A stretch of 64,000 bases of DNA, taken from NCBI RefSeq assembly GCF_001955535.1, contig NZ_MPVN01000004.1, forward strand, positions 124,001 through 188,000. The letters run 5' to 3'. The translations under genes were made by a program, and so were the position numbers. Source of the stretch: Paenibacillus sp. FSL H7-0326 (GTDB lineage: Bacteria; Bacillota; Bacilli; Paenibacillales; Paenibacillaceae). Below the pieces are notes generated by a model. The model had not been told where the DNA came from. It searched no databases and saw only the letters and a program-made list of their open reading frames with translations. Positions 52,013 through 61,305 of this stretch are shown piece by piece (the stretch's first letter is position 1; each line of letters opens with the position of its first letter).

Positions 52013-52250
52013 AAGTTCCATGGATTAAGCCTTGTTTAAACGTGAAAAGTTTGGGACAATAATAGACGGATTACCGCATGATTATAGAGGTCAAATCCCG
52101 GTTGTTCGTCACTATGCTGATCGTTGTCTATACGACATTTTCAAATTCATCGTTTTATTGATTGTTTAAATATATTGAAGTATGAGGATTCTGCTCGTTT
52201 CATACAGAATGACGCACAATCCTGGTATGTGAAAAGAGGGCAAAAGATTC

Positions 52251-53339
52251 ATGATTAAACCATCCATCTATGGATTAACACTTGATCAAATGGGAGCCTG
52301 GCTCGAAGAGAAGGGCCACAAGAAATCCCGGGCCACCCATGTATGGGAATGGCTCTACAGAAGACGGGTTACAGAATTTGACCAAATGGAAGAAGTCAAT
52401 AAGGACTGCCTTCAGCTGCTGTCGGAACACTTCTCTATTCAAACGCTGACTGAGCATACGCGTCAGGAGTCCATCGACGGGACGATAAAATTTCTGTTCC
52501 GCTTGTCCGATGGCAACTTGATTGAAACCGTGCTTATGCGCCACAAATTTGGCTTGTCCGTCTGCGTAACAACGCAGGTTGGCTGTAACATTGGCTGCAG
52601 CTTCTGTGCGAGCGGATTGCTCAAGAAGAGCAGGGATCTGAGCAGCGGAGAGATTGTCGAGCAGATCATGAAGGTGCAGCTGCATCTCGATTCGATAGGT
52701 ACGGGTGAGAGAGTGAGTCACATCGTCGTTATGGGGATCGGAGAACCGTTTGATAATTATAAAAACATGTCTGATTTCATTCGTGTCGTGAAGGATCACA
52801 AAGGGCTTGCGATCGGAGGACGCCACATCACCGTCTCAACCAGCGGACTGGCCGGCAAGATCAAGGAGTTCGCGGATTCGGACCTGAACGTTAACCTTGC
52901 GGTATCGCTGCATGCACCGAACAATGATCTAAGAACACGTATTATGAAGATTAACAAGGCCATCCCGATCGAGAAGCTGATGGACGCGCTTGAGTATTAC
53001 TGGGATAAGACCAATCGCCGGATTACGGTGGAGTATATTTTGCTGAAGGATGTAAATGACCAGCCGGAGCATGCATTAGAGCTCGCAGAGCTGCTGAAGC
53101 ATAGACGGAGCCTCGCGATCGTCAACCTCATCCCATACAACCCTGTAGATGAGCATAGCCAGTATCAGCGTAGCGAGAAGGACTCCATTACTTCCTTCTA
53201 TGATACGCTCAAGAAGCAAAATATCAGCGTAAGTGTGCGGCTGGAGCACGGAACGGATATTGATGCGGCCTGCGGACAGCTGCGAAGCAAGCAGATCAAG
53301 AAGGACGTGGACGGCAGCCGGGAGAAGGTACTATCTTAA
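52251..53339 (+). CDS. rlmN: Radical SAM 23S rRNA/tRNA adenine-C2 methyltransferase RlmN
   Basis: This 362-residue enzyme methylates A2503 of 23S rRNA (and A37 of some tRNAs) at C2 by radical SAM chemistry. The iron-sulfur cysteines are C112, C116 and C119 ([14 protein letters not shown]); the methyl-carrying catalytic Cys is C341 in [18 protein letters not shown] and ITVSTSG fit RlmN and separate it from Cfr, which has GMGE and SISTIG. It lacks the usual neighbours rsmB and prpC-prkC, so a second rlmN elsewhere in the genome is possible. AGAGGG lies upstream of the ATG. The leader (51964-52250) carries no clear structure. Confidence 0.93.
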   Translation: MIKPSIYGLTLDQMGAWLEEKGHKKSRATHVWEWLYRRRVTEFDQMEEVNKDCLQLLSEHFSIQTLTEHTRQESIDGTIKFLFRLSDGNLIETVLMRHKFGLSVCVTTQVGCNIGCSFCASGLLKKSRDLSSGEIVEQIMKVQLHLDSIGTGERVSHIVVMGIGEPFDNYKNMSDFIRVVKDHKGLAIGGRHITVSTSGLAGKIKEFADSDLNVNLAVSLHAPNNDLRTRIMKINKAIPIEKLMDALEYYWDKTNRRITVEYILLKDVNDQPEHALELAELLKHRRSLAIVNLIPYNPVDEHSQYQRSEKDSITSFYDTLKKQNISVSVRLEHGTDIDAACGQLRSKQIKKDVDGSREKVLS

Positions 53340-53351
53340 TATATCAATGGT

Positions 53352-53383
53352 AAGGATGAGCCAGCCTGGCTCATCCTTTTTTT
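53352..53383 (+). terminator. Terminator of rlmN
   Basis: GGATGAGCC (53354-53362), loop AGCCT, GGCTCATCC (53368-53376), then seven T. Confidence 0.93.
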
Positions 53384-53393
53384 GACACGGGAC

Positions 53394-53422
53394 AAAAAAA
53401 GGAAAGGGATTCCTCCCTTTCC
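53394..53422 (-). terminator. Terminator of the Ser/Arg-rich protein gene
   Basis: GGAAAGGGA and TCCCTTTCC form a perfect 9-bp stem with a 4-base loop, and seven A on the left give a T tail on the minus strand. Confidence 0.9.
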
Positions 53423-53452
53423 TTCGGCATTTCGTATCTAATTAGGCACGGC

Positions 53453-53659
53453 CTAGCTTGAACTATATTTTCTGCTCTTGTAGTATGAGGAGCCGTTACG
53501 GTTGTGTCTGTGCTTGTAATCGGACGAGGAGCCTCTGCGTGAATAACGATGAGAGCTTGAAGAACGTTTACGGTATTTCCGGTCTGAGCTGCTGTATCGT
53601 TTGCGTCCCTGACTGTGCGAAGTGGAGTGAAGAACCTTGTCGATCAGTTTTCTAAGCAT
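53453..53659 (-). CDS. Small very basic Ser/Arg/Tyr-rich protein
   Basis: This 68-residue protein begins MLRKLIDKVL, an amphipathic helix, followed by about 50 residues made almost wholly of Ser, Arg, Lys, Tyr, His and Gly, with repeats of the kind S-x-Y-K/R and RxGSSS. AAAGAGGTG lies seven bases before the ATG, and a dedicated terminator at 53394-53422 follows, so it is a real gene. The tail looks disordered and could bind nucleic acid or an acidic surface; similar short proteins occur in Paenibacillus as far as I recall. Function unknown. Confidence 0.75.
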   Translation of the reverse strand: MLRKLIDKVLHSTSHSQGRKRYSSSDRKYRKRSSSSHRYSRRGSSSDYKHRHNRNGSSYYKSRKYSSS

Positions 53660-53847
53660 ATATAAACACCTCTTTATTTCTTAGCGTATTCGCATCCTTA
53701 TGGGATATGATGATTAATATAACCCACCGTAGCCTTCCCTTAAACAGAGCGAAATTGCTAAATATCATATTATTATAGGGCAGCAAGCTTAATGCATCCT
53801 TAAAACAATGTAATCGCAATGTAAAATTTAGTCTGCATCGGTTTGTA

Positions 53848-53895
53848 CAAAAAAAGAGCTGTTTACGGTCCATTATGGATTGTAAACAGCTCTTT
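53848..53895 (-). terminator. Terminator of peptide transporter gene
   Basis: AAAGAGCTGTTTAC (53853-53866) pairs perfectly with GTAAACAGCTCTTT (53882-53895). The A run at 53849-53855 provides the minus-strand T tail. Confidence 0.92.
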
Positions 53896-53907
53896 CCTGA
53901 ATCATCG

Positions 53908-55398
53908 TTATCTAATACCCTTCATGGCACGCTGGATGATCGGAGAAATAGCGAACAGAATAATCGCGAGTACGATGGAGATCGCCCCGATGATACCGAA
54001 GTATGCCATTTCAGATTCAGGTGAGTACAGCTTAACGACCTGAGCATTAATCGCCTGAGCAGCCGCATTCGTCAAGAACCACAGACTCATCGTTTGAGCC
54101 GAGAAGGCTGCAGGCGCAAGCTTCGTTGTCGCGGACAGACCGACCGGTGACAGACACAGCTCACCGAGCACGACGATGAAGTAGCTGAGTACGAGCCACA
54201 GCGGATTAACCAGTGTATCGCTTCCGCCGAAGTAGGCTGGCAGCAGGATGACAAGGAACGATAGCCCTGCGAACAGAAGCCCGAGCGAGAACTTTTGCGG
54301 AATGGACGGCTGACGGTCTCCAAGCTTAACCCACAGCCAGGCAAATACCGGTGCCAGGATAATGATAAACAGCGGATTCGCGGATTGGAACCAGGCTGGT
54401 GCAATCGTGATGCCTGCGAATTCCAGCTGAGTTCGGTTATCTGCATAAGAAGCGAGAATCGTTGAACCTTGCTCCTGAATAGCCCAGAACATAACAGAGG
54501 CGATAAAGAGCGGGATGTACGCGAGTATACGCGAGCGCTCCACCTTGCTTGTTTTCGGACTGTTGTACATGACAACAAAGTAAGCGGCCGGAATCAGAAT
54601 ACCGAGAATCCCGACGATGAAAATAAAGGAGTCGAACGTAAGTAAGCCGGTCTGGGCACCTGCCACAGCGATAACAGCAACGACAATGATTCCGATTACG
54701 ATCGAAGTGTACAGCTTTTTCTTCTTCTCAGGTGGAATTGGGTTAGCTACCACTGTACCCGCAAGACCGAGGTTCTTCTTCTTGGTCAGCATAAATACAA
54801 CAAGACCCAGGAACATACCTACAGCTGCGACACCAAAACCAAGGTGATAGTTGTACTCACCCAGCGTACCTACGATCAGCGGAGCAAGGAAGCCCCCCAG
54901 GTTAATCCCCATATAAAAGATACTGAAACCGGCATCGCGGCGGTCGTCTTCCGTCGCATAAATATCGCCGACGACACTCGACACGTTGGGCTTCAATAAT
55001 CCGGTACCGAGTACGATCAGTACCATGGAGCCAAAGAATGTGGCCACACTGCCTGGAATCGCAAGCAAGATATGACCGAACATGATAAGTATACCACCAT
55101 AGAAGACGGCCTTGGACGTACCAAATACCCGGTCGGCTAACCAGCCGCCGATGATTCCGGACATGTATACGAGTGAACCGTAGATCGACATGATGGACAA
55201 TGCCGTAGATTCGGCAATGCCGAGTCCACCGTTTGTCACCGTATCGTACATATAGTAGAGAAGGATCGCTCTCATTCCATAATAGGAAAAGCGTTCCCAG
55301 AACTCTGTAAAGAATAAGGTGAACAACCCTTTAGGATGTCCAAAAAAACCTTTCTGCGGGACACTGTCGACAATGTCCTTTTTCGTGATGTCTGACAT
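53908..55398 (-). CDS. dtpT: Proton-dependent di/tripeptide transporter (POT family)
   Basis: This 496-residue transporter of the POT/PTR2 family has 14 predicted helices. Family hallmarks are FWERFSYYGMRAILLYYM (the ExxER motif, for proton coupling), GLLKPNVSSVVGDIY and FYMGINLGGFLAPLIVG (the two PTR2 signatures) and AIQEQGSTIL in helix 7. It imports di- and tripeptides with protons. The start is ATG at 55398 after CAGGAGGTT; the frame reaching 55428 has no site. It is monocistronic with a strong terminator. Confidence 0.94.
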   Translation of the reverse strand: MSDITKKDIVDSVPQKGFFGHPKGLFTLFFTEFWERFSYYGMRAILLYYMYDTVTNGGLGIAESTALSIMSIYGSLVYMSGIIGGWLADRVFGTSKAVFYGGILIMFGHILLAIPGSVATFFGSMVLIVLGTGLLKPNVSSVVGDIYATEDDRRDAGFSIFYMGINLGGFLAPLIVGTLGEYNYHLGFGVAAVGMFLGLVVFMLTKKKNLGLAGTVVANPIPPEKKKKLYTSIVIGIIVVAVIAVAGAQTGLLTFDSFIFIVGILGILIPAAYFVVMYNSPKTSKVERSRILAYIPLFIASVMFWAIQEQGSTILASYADNRTQLEFAGITIAPAWFQSANPLFIIILAPVFAWLWVKLGDRQPSIPQKFSLGLLFAGLSFLVILLPAYFGGSDTLVNPLWLVLSYFIVVLGELCLSPVGLSATTKLAPAAFSAQTMSLWFLTNAAAQAINAQVVKLYSPESEMAYFGIIGAISIVLAIILFAISPIIQRAMKGIR

Positions 55399-55877
55399 GA
55401 AATAACCTCCTGTGCTTCTGCTAATCATACCGTTAGATGTTTTTACCTGTCAAAAACTTTGCAGGAGGTAATATTAAGCATCTGCCTGCCAAATTATCAT
55501 GAACGAAGTAAAAAGGGCTGTGCACTTCCTGCAATGCCAAGTGTAAATTCAGCTAACGACGGTTTGTCTCCTATGTAAACGGGTAAGGTTTCCCTTCCGT
55601 TTATTGATACCCATGTGTAGTAAAAGTTGACAAAGCAATCCATCCCATTTCATATGGCAGTAAATATAGATTGCCTCCGTCAGGACAAAACAATACGGAT
55701 GTATGAATTACTTGACTACTTTGTAACTGTAATACACAAAAGCTAAAATAGGATAAAAAAAGTCCATGTCATCCACAATCCGTTTATTATCATCAATAAT
55801 ACGGTTTGAGAGCATGAAACTGGGTCTCCTTCAAGGCCTGTTCTCTTCTGAAAATCAACAAAGGTGGAGGTATGCTG
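55399..55877. other. Divergent intergenic region, no gene seen
   Basis: This gap of about 480 bases lies between the peptide transporter and the WYL regulator. It is AT rich; short frames lack binding sites. TTGACA near 55627 and TTGACT near 55709 are possible -35 boxes without convincing -10 partners. Confidence 0.55.
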
Positions 55878-56786
55878 ATGAATCGCAGAAGACTTGCCAT
55901 CATGAGACTATTGAATTCTCGCAAGAAATATACGGCCCGTGAGCTTGCACAGCGGTTTGAGGTGTCCATTCGTACAATACAGCGGGATCTGACTGCCTTG
56001 CAGGAGTTAGGAATGCCTGTATATACCGAGGTTGGAGCCCATGGCGGGTATCAGGTCTTGCAAAATGGTATTTTACCACCTCTTCAGCTTCGTTTACAGG
56101 AAGCATATGGAATCTACTTGATGATGGAATGGCTGGAAAAGATTCAGGATATGCCTTACGGCGGTATCAGGGAGGCATTGTCAGAATATTATGCGAATGA
56201 CCTTCCCCTTGAGGTTCAGGATCGAATCGACCGTACAAAAGAGCATATTATGTTTATCTCGTCCGTCAAGGCAAGACCAGCTCCATACACGACGGTGGTG
56301 CTGAACGCAGCGATAGATCGAAGAAAGCTGCAGTTTACTTACGCAGGAAAATCAGGCATGAAGGTTCATGACGCGTTCCCGCTGGGCCTGTACTACGAGC
56401 ATGGCTTCTGGTATATGCCGGCACAGAAGGACGACGGGAGAACGCTGCTGTACAGGGTAGATCGGATGGATGCTGCCAAGATGCTGGAAGAGAGTAATGA
56501 AACGCTCCCTTCTTTGAAGGAGTGGCTTCATAGAGTGGAGCAGCCTCAAGGACATGCTGCGGTGGTCGTCTTTACGAATATTGGAGAGCGGCTGGCTGAG
56601 AATGATCCTATCTTTGCGGACTTGCACGAAGGGATCTGGAGAGGGAGGATTCCGGAATCGGAGCTCGCCTATACTGCGCGGCGATTGTTGTCCTATGGTC
56701 CCGAAGTGAAGGTGCTTGAGCCGGATGTACTCAAAGAACATGTTCGATTATTACTGATGCAAAGCTTGAAGCAATATGAAGAATAG
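55878..56786 (+). CDS. YafY-type transcriptional regulator (HTH_11 + WYL domain)
   Basis: This 302-residue regulator has an N-terminal winged helix (YTARELAQRFEVSIRTIQRDLTAL seen in two parts, about residues 17-40), followed by MPVYTEVGAHGGYQV, then a WYL ligand-sensing domain (about 135-215; LQFTYAGKSG and PLGLYYEHGFWYMPAQ, with the WYM variant of the WYL triad) and a C-terminal WCX extension. WYL regulators sense small molecules or nucleic acid ends. ATG at 55878 lies six bases after GGAGGT; ATG at 55872 is too close. Its stop codon is part of the terminator stem at 56781-56808. Confidence 0.9.
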   Translation: MNRRRLAIMRLLNSRKKYTARELAQRFEVSIRTIQRDLTALQELGMPVYTEVGAHGGYQVLQNGILPPLQLRLQEAYGIYLMMEWLEKIQDMPYGGIREALSEYYANDLPLEVQDRIDRTKEHIMFISSVKARPAPYTTVVLNAAIDRRKLQFTYAGKSGMKVHDAFPLGLYYEHGFWYMPAQKDDGRTLLYRVDRMDAAKMLEESNETLPSLKEWLHRVEQPQGHAAVVVFTNIGERLAENDPIFADLHEGIWRGRIPESELAYTARRLLSYGPEVKVLEPDVLKEHVRLLLMQSLKQYEE

Positions 56787-56810
56787 CCGCTGATCGAAGC
56801 GGCTATTCTT
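56781..56810. terminator. Terminator overlapping the regulator stop codon
   Basis: GAATAGCCGCT (56781-56791) and AGCGGCTATTC (56798-56808) form a perfect 11-bp stem with a 6-base loop. The TAG inside the left arm is the stop of the WYL regulator. Confidence 0.85.
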
Positions 56811-56885
56811 CATTTCATAAATATATGGATAGAGCTTAAGGTGCTTCAATTCGATGGTTCCATGCAGAGAGGTTATCTGATCATA

Positions 56886-58082
56886 TCAAGTCCATTTCAG
56901 CAGCTTCTCTGCTGTTCTGACAAAGACTTGAACTCCATAGGCCAGTGCTTCATCGTCTATATTAAAGCGTGCATGGTGGTGAGGATAGACGATGCCCTGC
57001 TCTTCATTACGAGAGCCTACTCTGAAGAATACACCAGGGGCTTCCTGCTGATATGCCGAGAAATCTTCTCCACCCATCGCAGGTCGAATCATAGCGATAC
57101 GATCTTTACCGAACAGCTCTTCAGCTGCTGTGTGCACGACTTGAGTGACCTCCGTCTCATTCACGACAGGATGGTAGCCGTATTCATAGTCGAGTTCATA
57201 CTCGGCATTATGAGCTTCAGTAATTCCGCGCAGTATGCGATGCATCAGCTCGGGAACCTCACGGCGCACTTCGGGAGTGAAGCTGCGAACTGTGCCAGCC
57301 AGTTCAGCAGAGCCGGGAATGACATTATAGGCGGTACCGCTAATAAACTTGGTGACGGAGACGACTAAATGATCGATCGGGTCTATGTTGCGGGATGCGA
57401 TATGCTGTAGATTGGTCACAACCTGTGCTCCGACGGCAATCGGATCGACCGTCATATGAGGATAGGCAGCATGCCCGCCCTTGCCAGTGATCGTAAGACG
57501 GAAACTATCCGGCGAAGCCATGGCCGGGCCATAAATGATGCCAATCTGACCGGTAGGGAGACCTGCATCCAGATGGCTGCCAACGACGTAGTCTACACCT
57601 TCCATCACGCCGGCCTTGACCATCTCCTGGGCTCCCCCAGGCAGCAGCTCCTCCGCATGCTGAAACAGAAACCGGATCTCGCCATGCAGGGAATCCTTGC
57701 GCTCCGCGAGGATCTTGGCGACCCCGAGCAGCATGGCGGTATGTCCGTCATGTCCGCATGCGTGCATTACACCTTCATGAATCGAAGCAAAGGGGATATC
57801 ATTCTCCTCCGTAATCGGCAGGGCATCCATATCAGCGCGCAGTGCCAGCACTTTGCCCGGATAAGGCCCCATTAATCTGGCCATGACGCTGGTAGGCGTG
57901 GGTCTGCTCAGTTCAAGACCCGGAAATTGGCTGAGTGTATCAAATATGAACTGTGAGGTGGCGAATTCTTCGAAAGACAGCTCCGGGTGCTGGTGCAAAT
58001 GTCTTCTCCATGTAATAATCTGCTCCTCCAGCTCCCCCGAGAGAGTACTGGACGTACTGTGTGATACCGCATCAGTGGACAT
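56886..58082 (-). CDS. M20-family amidohydrolase/peptidase
   Basis: This 398-residue metal-dependent amidohydrolase resembles indole-acetyl-amino-acid hydrolases and N-acyl amino acid deacylases. Metal ligands and motifs: HACGHDGHT (about 103-111), FQHAEELLPGG with the catalytic Glu pair, SHLDAGLPTG, and PHHHARFNIDDEAL near the C-terminus. The dimerisation domain (about 190-305) includes GGHAAYPH. GGAGGAGGAG precedes the ATG. It lies downstream of the second siderophore permease pair on the same strand with a 132-base gap, so the link to iron uptake is open. Confidence 0.93.
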   Translation of the reverse strand: MSTDAVSHSTSSTLSGELEEQIITWRRHLHQHPELSFEEFATSQFIFDTLSQFPGLELSRPTPTSVMARLMGPYPGKVLALRADMDALPITEENDIPFASIHEGVMHACGHDGHTAMLLGVAKILAERKDSLHGEIRFLFQHAEELLPGGAQEMVKAGVMEGVDYVVGSHLDAGLPTGQIGIIYGPAMASPDSFRLTITGKGGHAAYPHMTVDPIAVGAQVVTNLQHIASRNIDPIDHLVVSVTKFISGTAYNVIPGSAELAGTVRSFTPEVRREVPELMHRILRGITEAHNAEYELDYEYGYHPVVNETEVTQVVHTAAEELFGKDRIAMIRPAMGGEDFSAYQQEAPGVFFRVGSRNEEQGIVYPHHHARFNIDDEALAYGVQVFVRTAEKLLKWT

Positions 58083-58214
58083 CTAAGCTCCTCCTCCATT
58101 TATCAAACGATATCTAAATACATTCGCGCTCTCTTCCCGCACACCTTCTTCACTTTAAATGTCAGGGATTTATCCAATCGCAATGTCATGTTTGGAGCTG
58201 CCTATAGAGCGAGC

Positions 58215-59261
58215 TTACATTCTCGAACGTGACAGTAAATATAAGAAATAAGGAGCTCCAATTATGGCTACCATGATCCCTGCATGGATCTCGGAAGGCT
58301 GGAGGATGGAGCGCCCAAGTGTATCGGCCACCAGCAGGAGAAGTGCCCCGCCAAGTGCCGAAGCTGGCAGGAGCATGTTATGGCTCGGACCAACAAGCCT
58401 GCGGGCGAGATGCGGTGCAATCAGCCCGACAAAGCCGATACCCCCGGTAAAGGCTACACAGGATGCGGCAAGTCCTACAGCGATCAGGATAAGAAACAGT
58501 CTTTCCTTGTTCAGTCCAACACCAAGAGACATCGCCACATGCTCATCCATCGTCAGGGCATCCATCATTCTGGAGCGCGCGAAGGCAATGATGATGAGCA
58601 AGAGGACCCAAGGCACAAGGACAATGACTTGATTCCAGGTCGAGCCCCAGATGCTCCCCGCAAGCCAGCTCGCGATCATATCATACTTCTCCGGATTCAG
58701 CCGGAGCATCAGCACAATCATGAGCCCGTTTACTGCTGCGGTAATGGCAATACCGTTAAGGACCATACGATTAGGATTGAGGCCGTCTTTTTTGCTGTAA
58801 GAGAGAGCATAGATGATCGCTGCTATTGAGAGTCCTCCGATGAGTGCAAGGATGGGAAGCAGAAAGGCAGGGGCATCGGAGTTGCTGGAATAGAAGGATA
58901 TATAGATTACAACAATGAAGCCTGCACCAGTAGTAATGCCGAGAATGCCCGGATCCGCGAGCGCATTGCGGGATACACCCTGCAATATACATCCGGATAC
59001 GGCAAGACCGGCGCCGACCAGCATCGAAATAATGATCCGCGGCATACGGAACTCAAATAGAATGAGATTCTGCCTAGCCGTCCCGTTCCCCAGCAGTGTA
59101 TTTAGAACCTCAGCCGGGGTCAATTTTGAAAATCCGGTATTTATGCTGATCAGCGTAAATATGATGATGAGCAGCGAGAAGCTGCTGAGTACGATCCACT
59201 GCTTCGTTCTTTTCTTATGCTTACTTGACTGGATTTGCTGTCTAAGTGATTCTTGGGTCAT
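58215..59261 (-). CDS. Ferri-siderophore ABC permease, FecCD family (second gene)
   Basis: This 348-residue permease has about ten helices with motifs FRMPRIIISMLVGAGLAVSGC, QGVSRNALADPGILGITTG and GFVGLIAPHLARRLVGPSH. It pairs with the permease encoded immediately upstream: stop TAA and ATG are adjacent, with GGGAGGGG before the ATG. Neither a binding protein nor an ATPase gene is nearby, so it must use partners encoded elsewhere. The Fur box at 60327-60345 controls the pair. Confidence 0.93.
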   Translation of the reverse strand: MTQESLRQQIQSSKHKKRTKQWIVLSSFSLLIIIFTLISINTGFSKLTPAEVLNTLLGNGTARQNLILFEFRMPRIIISMLVGAGLAVSGCILQGVSRNALADPGILGITTGAGFIVVIYISFYSSNSDAPAFLLPILALIGGLSIAAIIYALSYSKKDGLNPNRMVLNGIAITAAVNGLMIVLMLRLNPEKYDMIASWLAGSIWGSTWNQVIVLVPWVLLLIIIAFARSRMMDALTMDEHVAMSLGVGLNKERLFLILIAVGLAASCVAFTGGIGFVGLIAPHLARRLVGPSHNMLLPASALGGALLLLVADTLGRSILQPSEIHAGIMVAIIGAPYFLYLLSRSRM

Positions 59262-60302
59262 TTATAGTCCCCTCCCTGTTTTGCGAGCGATGTATAAGAA
59301 GAAGGGAACGCCGACGAGGGCGAACAGAGCACTGATAGGTGTTTCATAAGGAGGATTGATGGTCCTTGCACCCATATCCGCCAGGAGCATGAGCAGTCCG
59401 CCAAGGACAGCCGAGCAAGGAATGATATAGCGGTAATCCACGCCTACAATATAACGTACCATATGAGGCACAACCAGACCGACGAAGCCGATCGGCCCGG
59501 CAACAGATACGGCAGCTCCGGCCAGAATGAGCACAATTATTCCACCGAACAGCTTGACGATGCCTGTTTTTTGACCAAGCCCGGAGGCGATGTCGTCCCC
59601 TAGACTAATTAGGGTGATGGATCTGGAGATCAGCATCGCACAGATGAGCGCCCCGACAATCCAAGGAAGCACACCGATGAGCTGCGACATCTTGATGCCT
59701 GCGACCCCTCCTGCGACCCAGTAAGCAAGGTCCTGACTTAATCTAAAGTGGATCGCAATTCCTTGACTGAGTGCCGTTAATAGCGAGGTAATCGCAGCAC
59801 CTGCCAGCACGAGACGTACAGGAGTGATTTTGGCCTTGCCGAGATAGCTTGTCCCATAGATCAGCCCGGTCGCCATAGCCGCTCCAACAAAGGAGAAGAG
59901 GATCGTTCCTCCATACGACATGCCGGGAAAGAAAGCGAGCGACAGAGCAATCATAAACGTAGCTCCGGCATTGATGCCAAGAATACCGGAGTCCGCGAGT
60001 GGATTGCGTGTCATTCCTTGCATGACGGCTCCCGATACAGCGAAGGCAGCGCCGATAAGCACATCTGCCAAGGATCTGGGAATGCGCAGCTCATGAATAA
60101 TGTTGTGCTGAGTAGAATCGGGATCATATCTGAAGATCGCATCAATGACAGTTTGCAAATGAATATCAGCTGCTCCGACAGCAATAGATACCCCAATGAA
60201 TAGAATGATGGCAGCCAGGCCGATGACAATCGTCAGCAATGCTCTGACAGGGCGTGCCTGAATTTTGGGTTTTTTCGGAGGTTCAGAGGGTTTTGTGTAC
60301 AC
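59262..60302 (-). CDS. Ferri-siderophore ABC permease, FecCD family (first gene)
   Basis: This 346-residue permease has about ten helices, with LRIPRSLADVLIGAAFAVSGAV, QGMTRNPLADSGILGINAG and GFVGLVVPHMVRYIVGVDY. The start is set at GTG 60302, eight bases after AGGAG. The frame could begin at 60347, but that would place the Fur box inside the coding region. It is first in a two-gene operon with the FecCD permease at 58215-59261. The substrate is a ferric siderophore or haem-type compound, not further defined. Confidence 0.92.
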   Translation of the reverse strand: MYTKPSEPPKKPKIQARPVRALLTIVIGLAAIILFIGVSIAVGAADIHLQTVIDAIFRYDPDSTQHNIIHELRIPRSLADVLIGAAFAVSGAVMQGMTRNPLADSGILGINAGATFMIALSLAFFPGMSYGGTILFSFVGAAMATGLIYGTSYLGKAKITPVRLVLAGAAITSLLTALSQGIAIHFRLSQDLAYWVAGGVAGIKMSQLIGVLPWIVGALICAMLISRSITLISLGDDIASGLGQKTGIVKLFGGIIVLILAGAAVSVAGPIGFVGLVVPHMVRYIVGVDYRYIIPCSAVLGGLLMLLADMGARTINPPYETPISALFALVGVPFFLYIARKTGRGL

Positions 60303-60326
60303 GTTATATACTCCTATGTCATCATC

Positions 60327-60345
60327 AATAATGAGTATCATTATC
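60327..60345. promoter_or_regulatory. Fur box upstream of second permease pair
   Basis: AATAATGAGTATCATTATC matches the 19-bp Fur consensus at 16 positions. It lies 25 bases before the GTG start at 60302 and could also influence the divergent gene at 60493. Confidence 0.82.
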
Positions 60346-60492
60346 AATTAAAGATATTTAGTTCATTCTATATAGTTCTATAGGAAAAAAACAATCGAAT
60401 TCCATGGACTAATGTAACTATAGCACACCCCACACTTTTTATGGAAACCTACATATAGTATATAGAATACGTGGCAATAAGGAGGGCTTGTA

Positions 60493-61290
60493 ATGCCTGT
60501 GGTATCAACAATGAACGTATTAAATCAAGTAGTACAAGGTGTCCGGCCTTATAGCCAAGCACTCATCAAGATCATTAACAATGCCGATTCAGCGGGAACC
60601 TGCTACTTGACGGGGGCAGTGAACAGTACGGGAATTCAGGGACTATTTGCAGAAGATCTCTTCCTCATCAACCCAGGCGAGATTGTAAACAGAACGTACC
60701 TAGTGACCTACGATTTCTTTCAATTTGATGTTAGATGCTCACTGCAGGGTATGGAAGTTGCCATATACGGAATAAGTCCGGACGGCCTCTATAATCCCCT
60801 CTCTCTGCGGGAGCTTAATATAAGCCGAATCACATCGGAGATTCACTCTGATTTCTCGGTAACAGATGCGTACTTCCCGGCCATCAGCTTTCAGCGGATT
60901 CCTTCCTTTGCCTTGCCGGCAGGTGTTGCCGCAGCGGTCTATCCGCAGAGCTTCGACATTCTGTCCAAGCAGCCAGTCCGCTACATGCTGGTCGAGGGGG
61001 GGACGATTGACGGGACTTTTGTCAATTTCCCTACATCAACAACGAGCATACCGACGAACGATACCGTACTTCAAGTGAACACAACCGCCACGACCATCAC
61101 TGGCGGAAGAGTGCTGACACAGGGAACCTCGGCAGGCTTGTCGGGCGCGTATGCGAATACGACGGTTTATTTTGCAGCACAGGATCTCACGTATGCACTG
61201 AATTCGGGTACAATCCTTACCTTAGTTGTCAGCTCATTGACGGGCAGCGATGACTTGGTCGTCACTTTTCGAATGGAGGAGGAATGGTAG
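60493..61290 (+). CDS. Unrecognised beta-rich protein, 265 residues
   Basis: This 265-residue protein has no signal peptide or transmembrane segment. The N-terminal 110 residues read as alternating beta strands (IKIINNADSAGTCYLTGAV, then LFLINPGEIVNRTYLVTYDF and VRCSLQGMEVAIYG), with two Cys. The C-terminal 130 residues are rich in Thr, Ser, Gly and Ala with strands such as TVYFAAQDLTYAL and LTLVVSSLTG. This suggests two beta-sandwich domains, perhaps a surface or appendage subunit, but I cannot name a family. AAGGAGG precedes the ATG. It is divergent from the Fur-regulated permease operon. Confidence 0.8.
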   Translation: MPVVSTMNVLNQVVQGVRPYSQALIKIINNADSAGTCYLTGAVNSTGIQGLFAEDLFLINPGEIVNRTYLVTYDFFQFDVRCSLQGMEVAIYGISPDGLYNPLSLRELNISRITSEIHSDFSVTDAYFPAISFQRIPSFALPAGVAAAVYPQSFDILSKQPVRYMLVEGGTIDGTFVNFPTSTTSIPTNDTVLQVNTTATTITGGRVLTQGTSAGLSGAYANTTVYFAAQDLTYALNSGTILTLVVSSLTGSDDLVVTFRMEEEW

Positions 61291-61305
61291 TACGGGCTAT
61301 CCATG

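Noticed and set aside
52078-52161. 27-codon frame in the rlmN leader, considered as an attenuator peptide
   Set aside because: No ribosome binding site and no alternative hairpins or terminator could be seen between it and rlmN.
60303-60347. Longer N-terminus for the first FecCD permease of the second pair
   Set aside because: It would put the Fur box in coding sequence and has no ribosome binding site; GTG at 60302 has AGGAG eight bases upstream.
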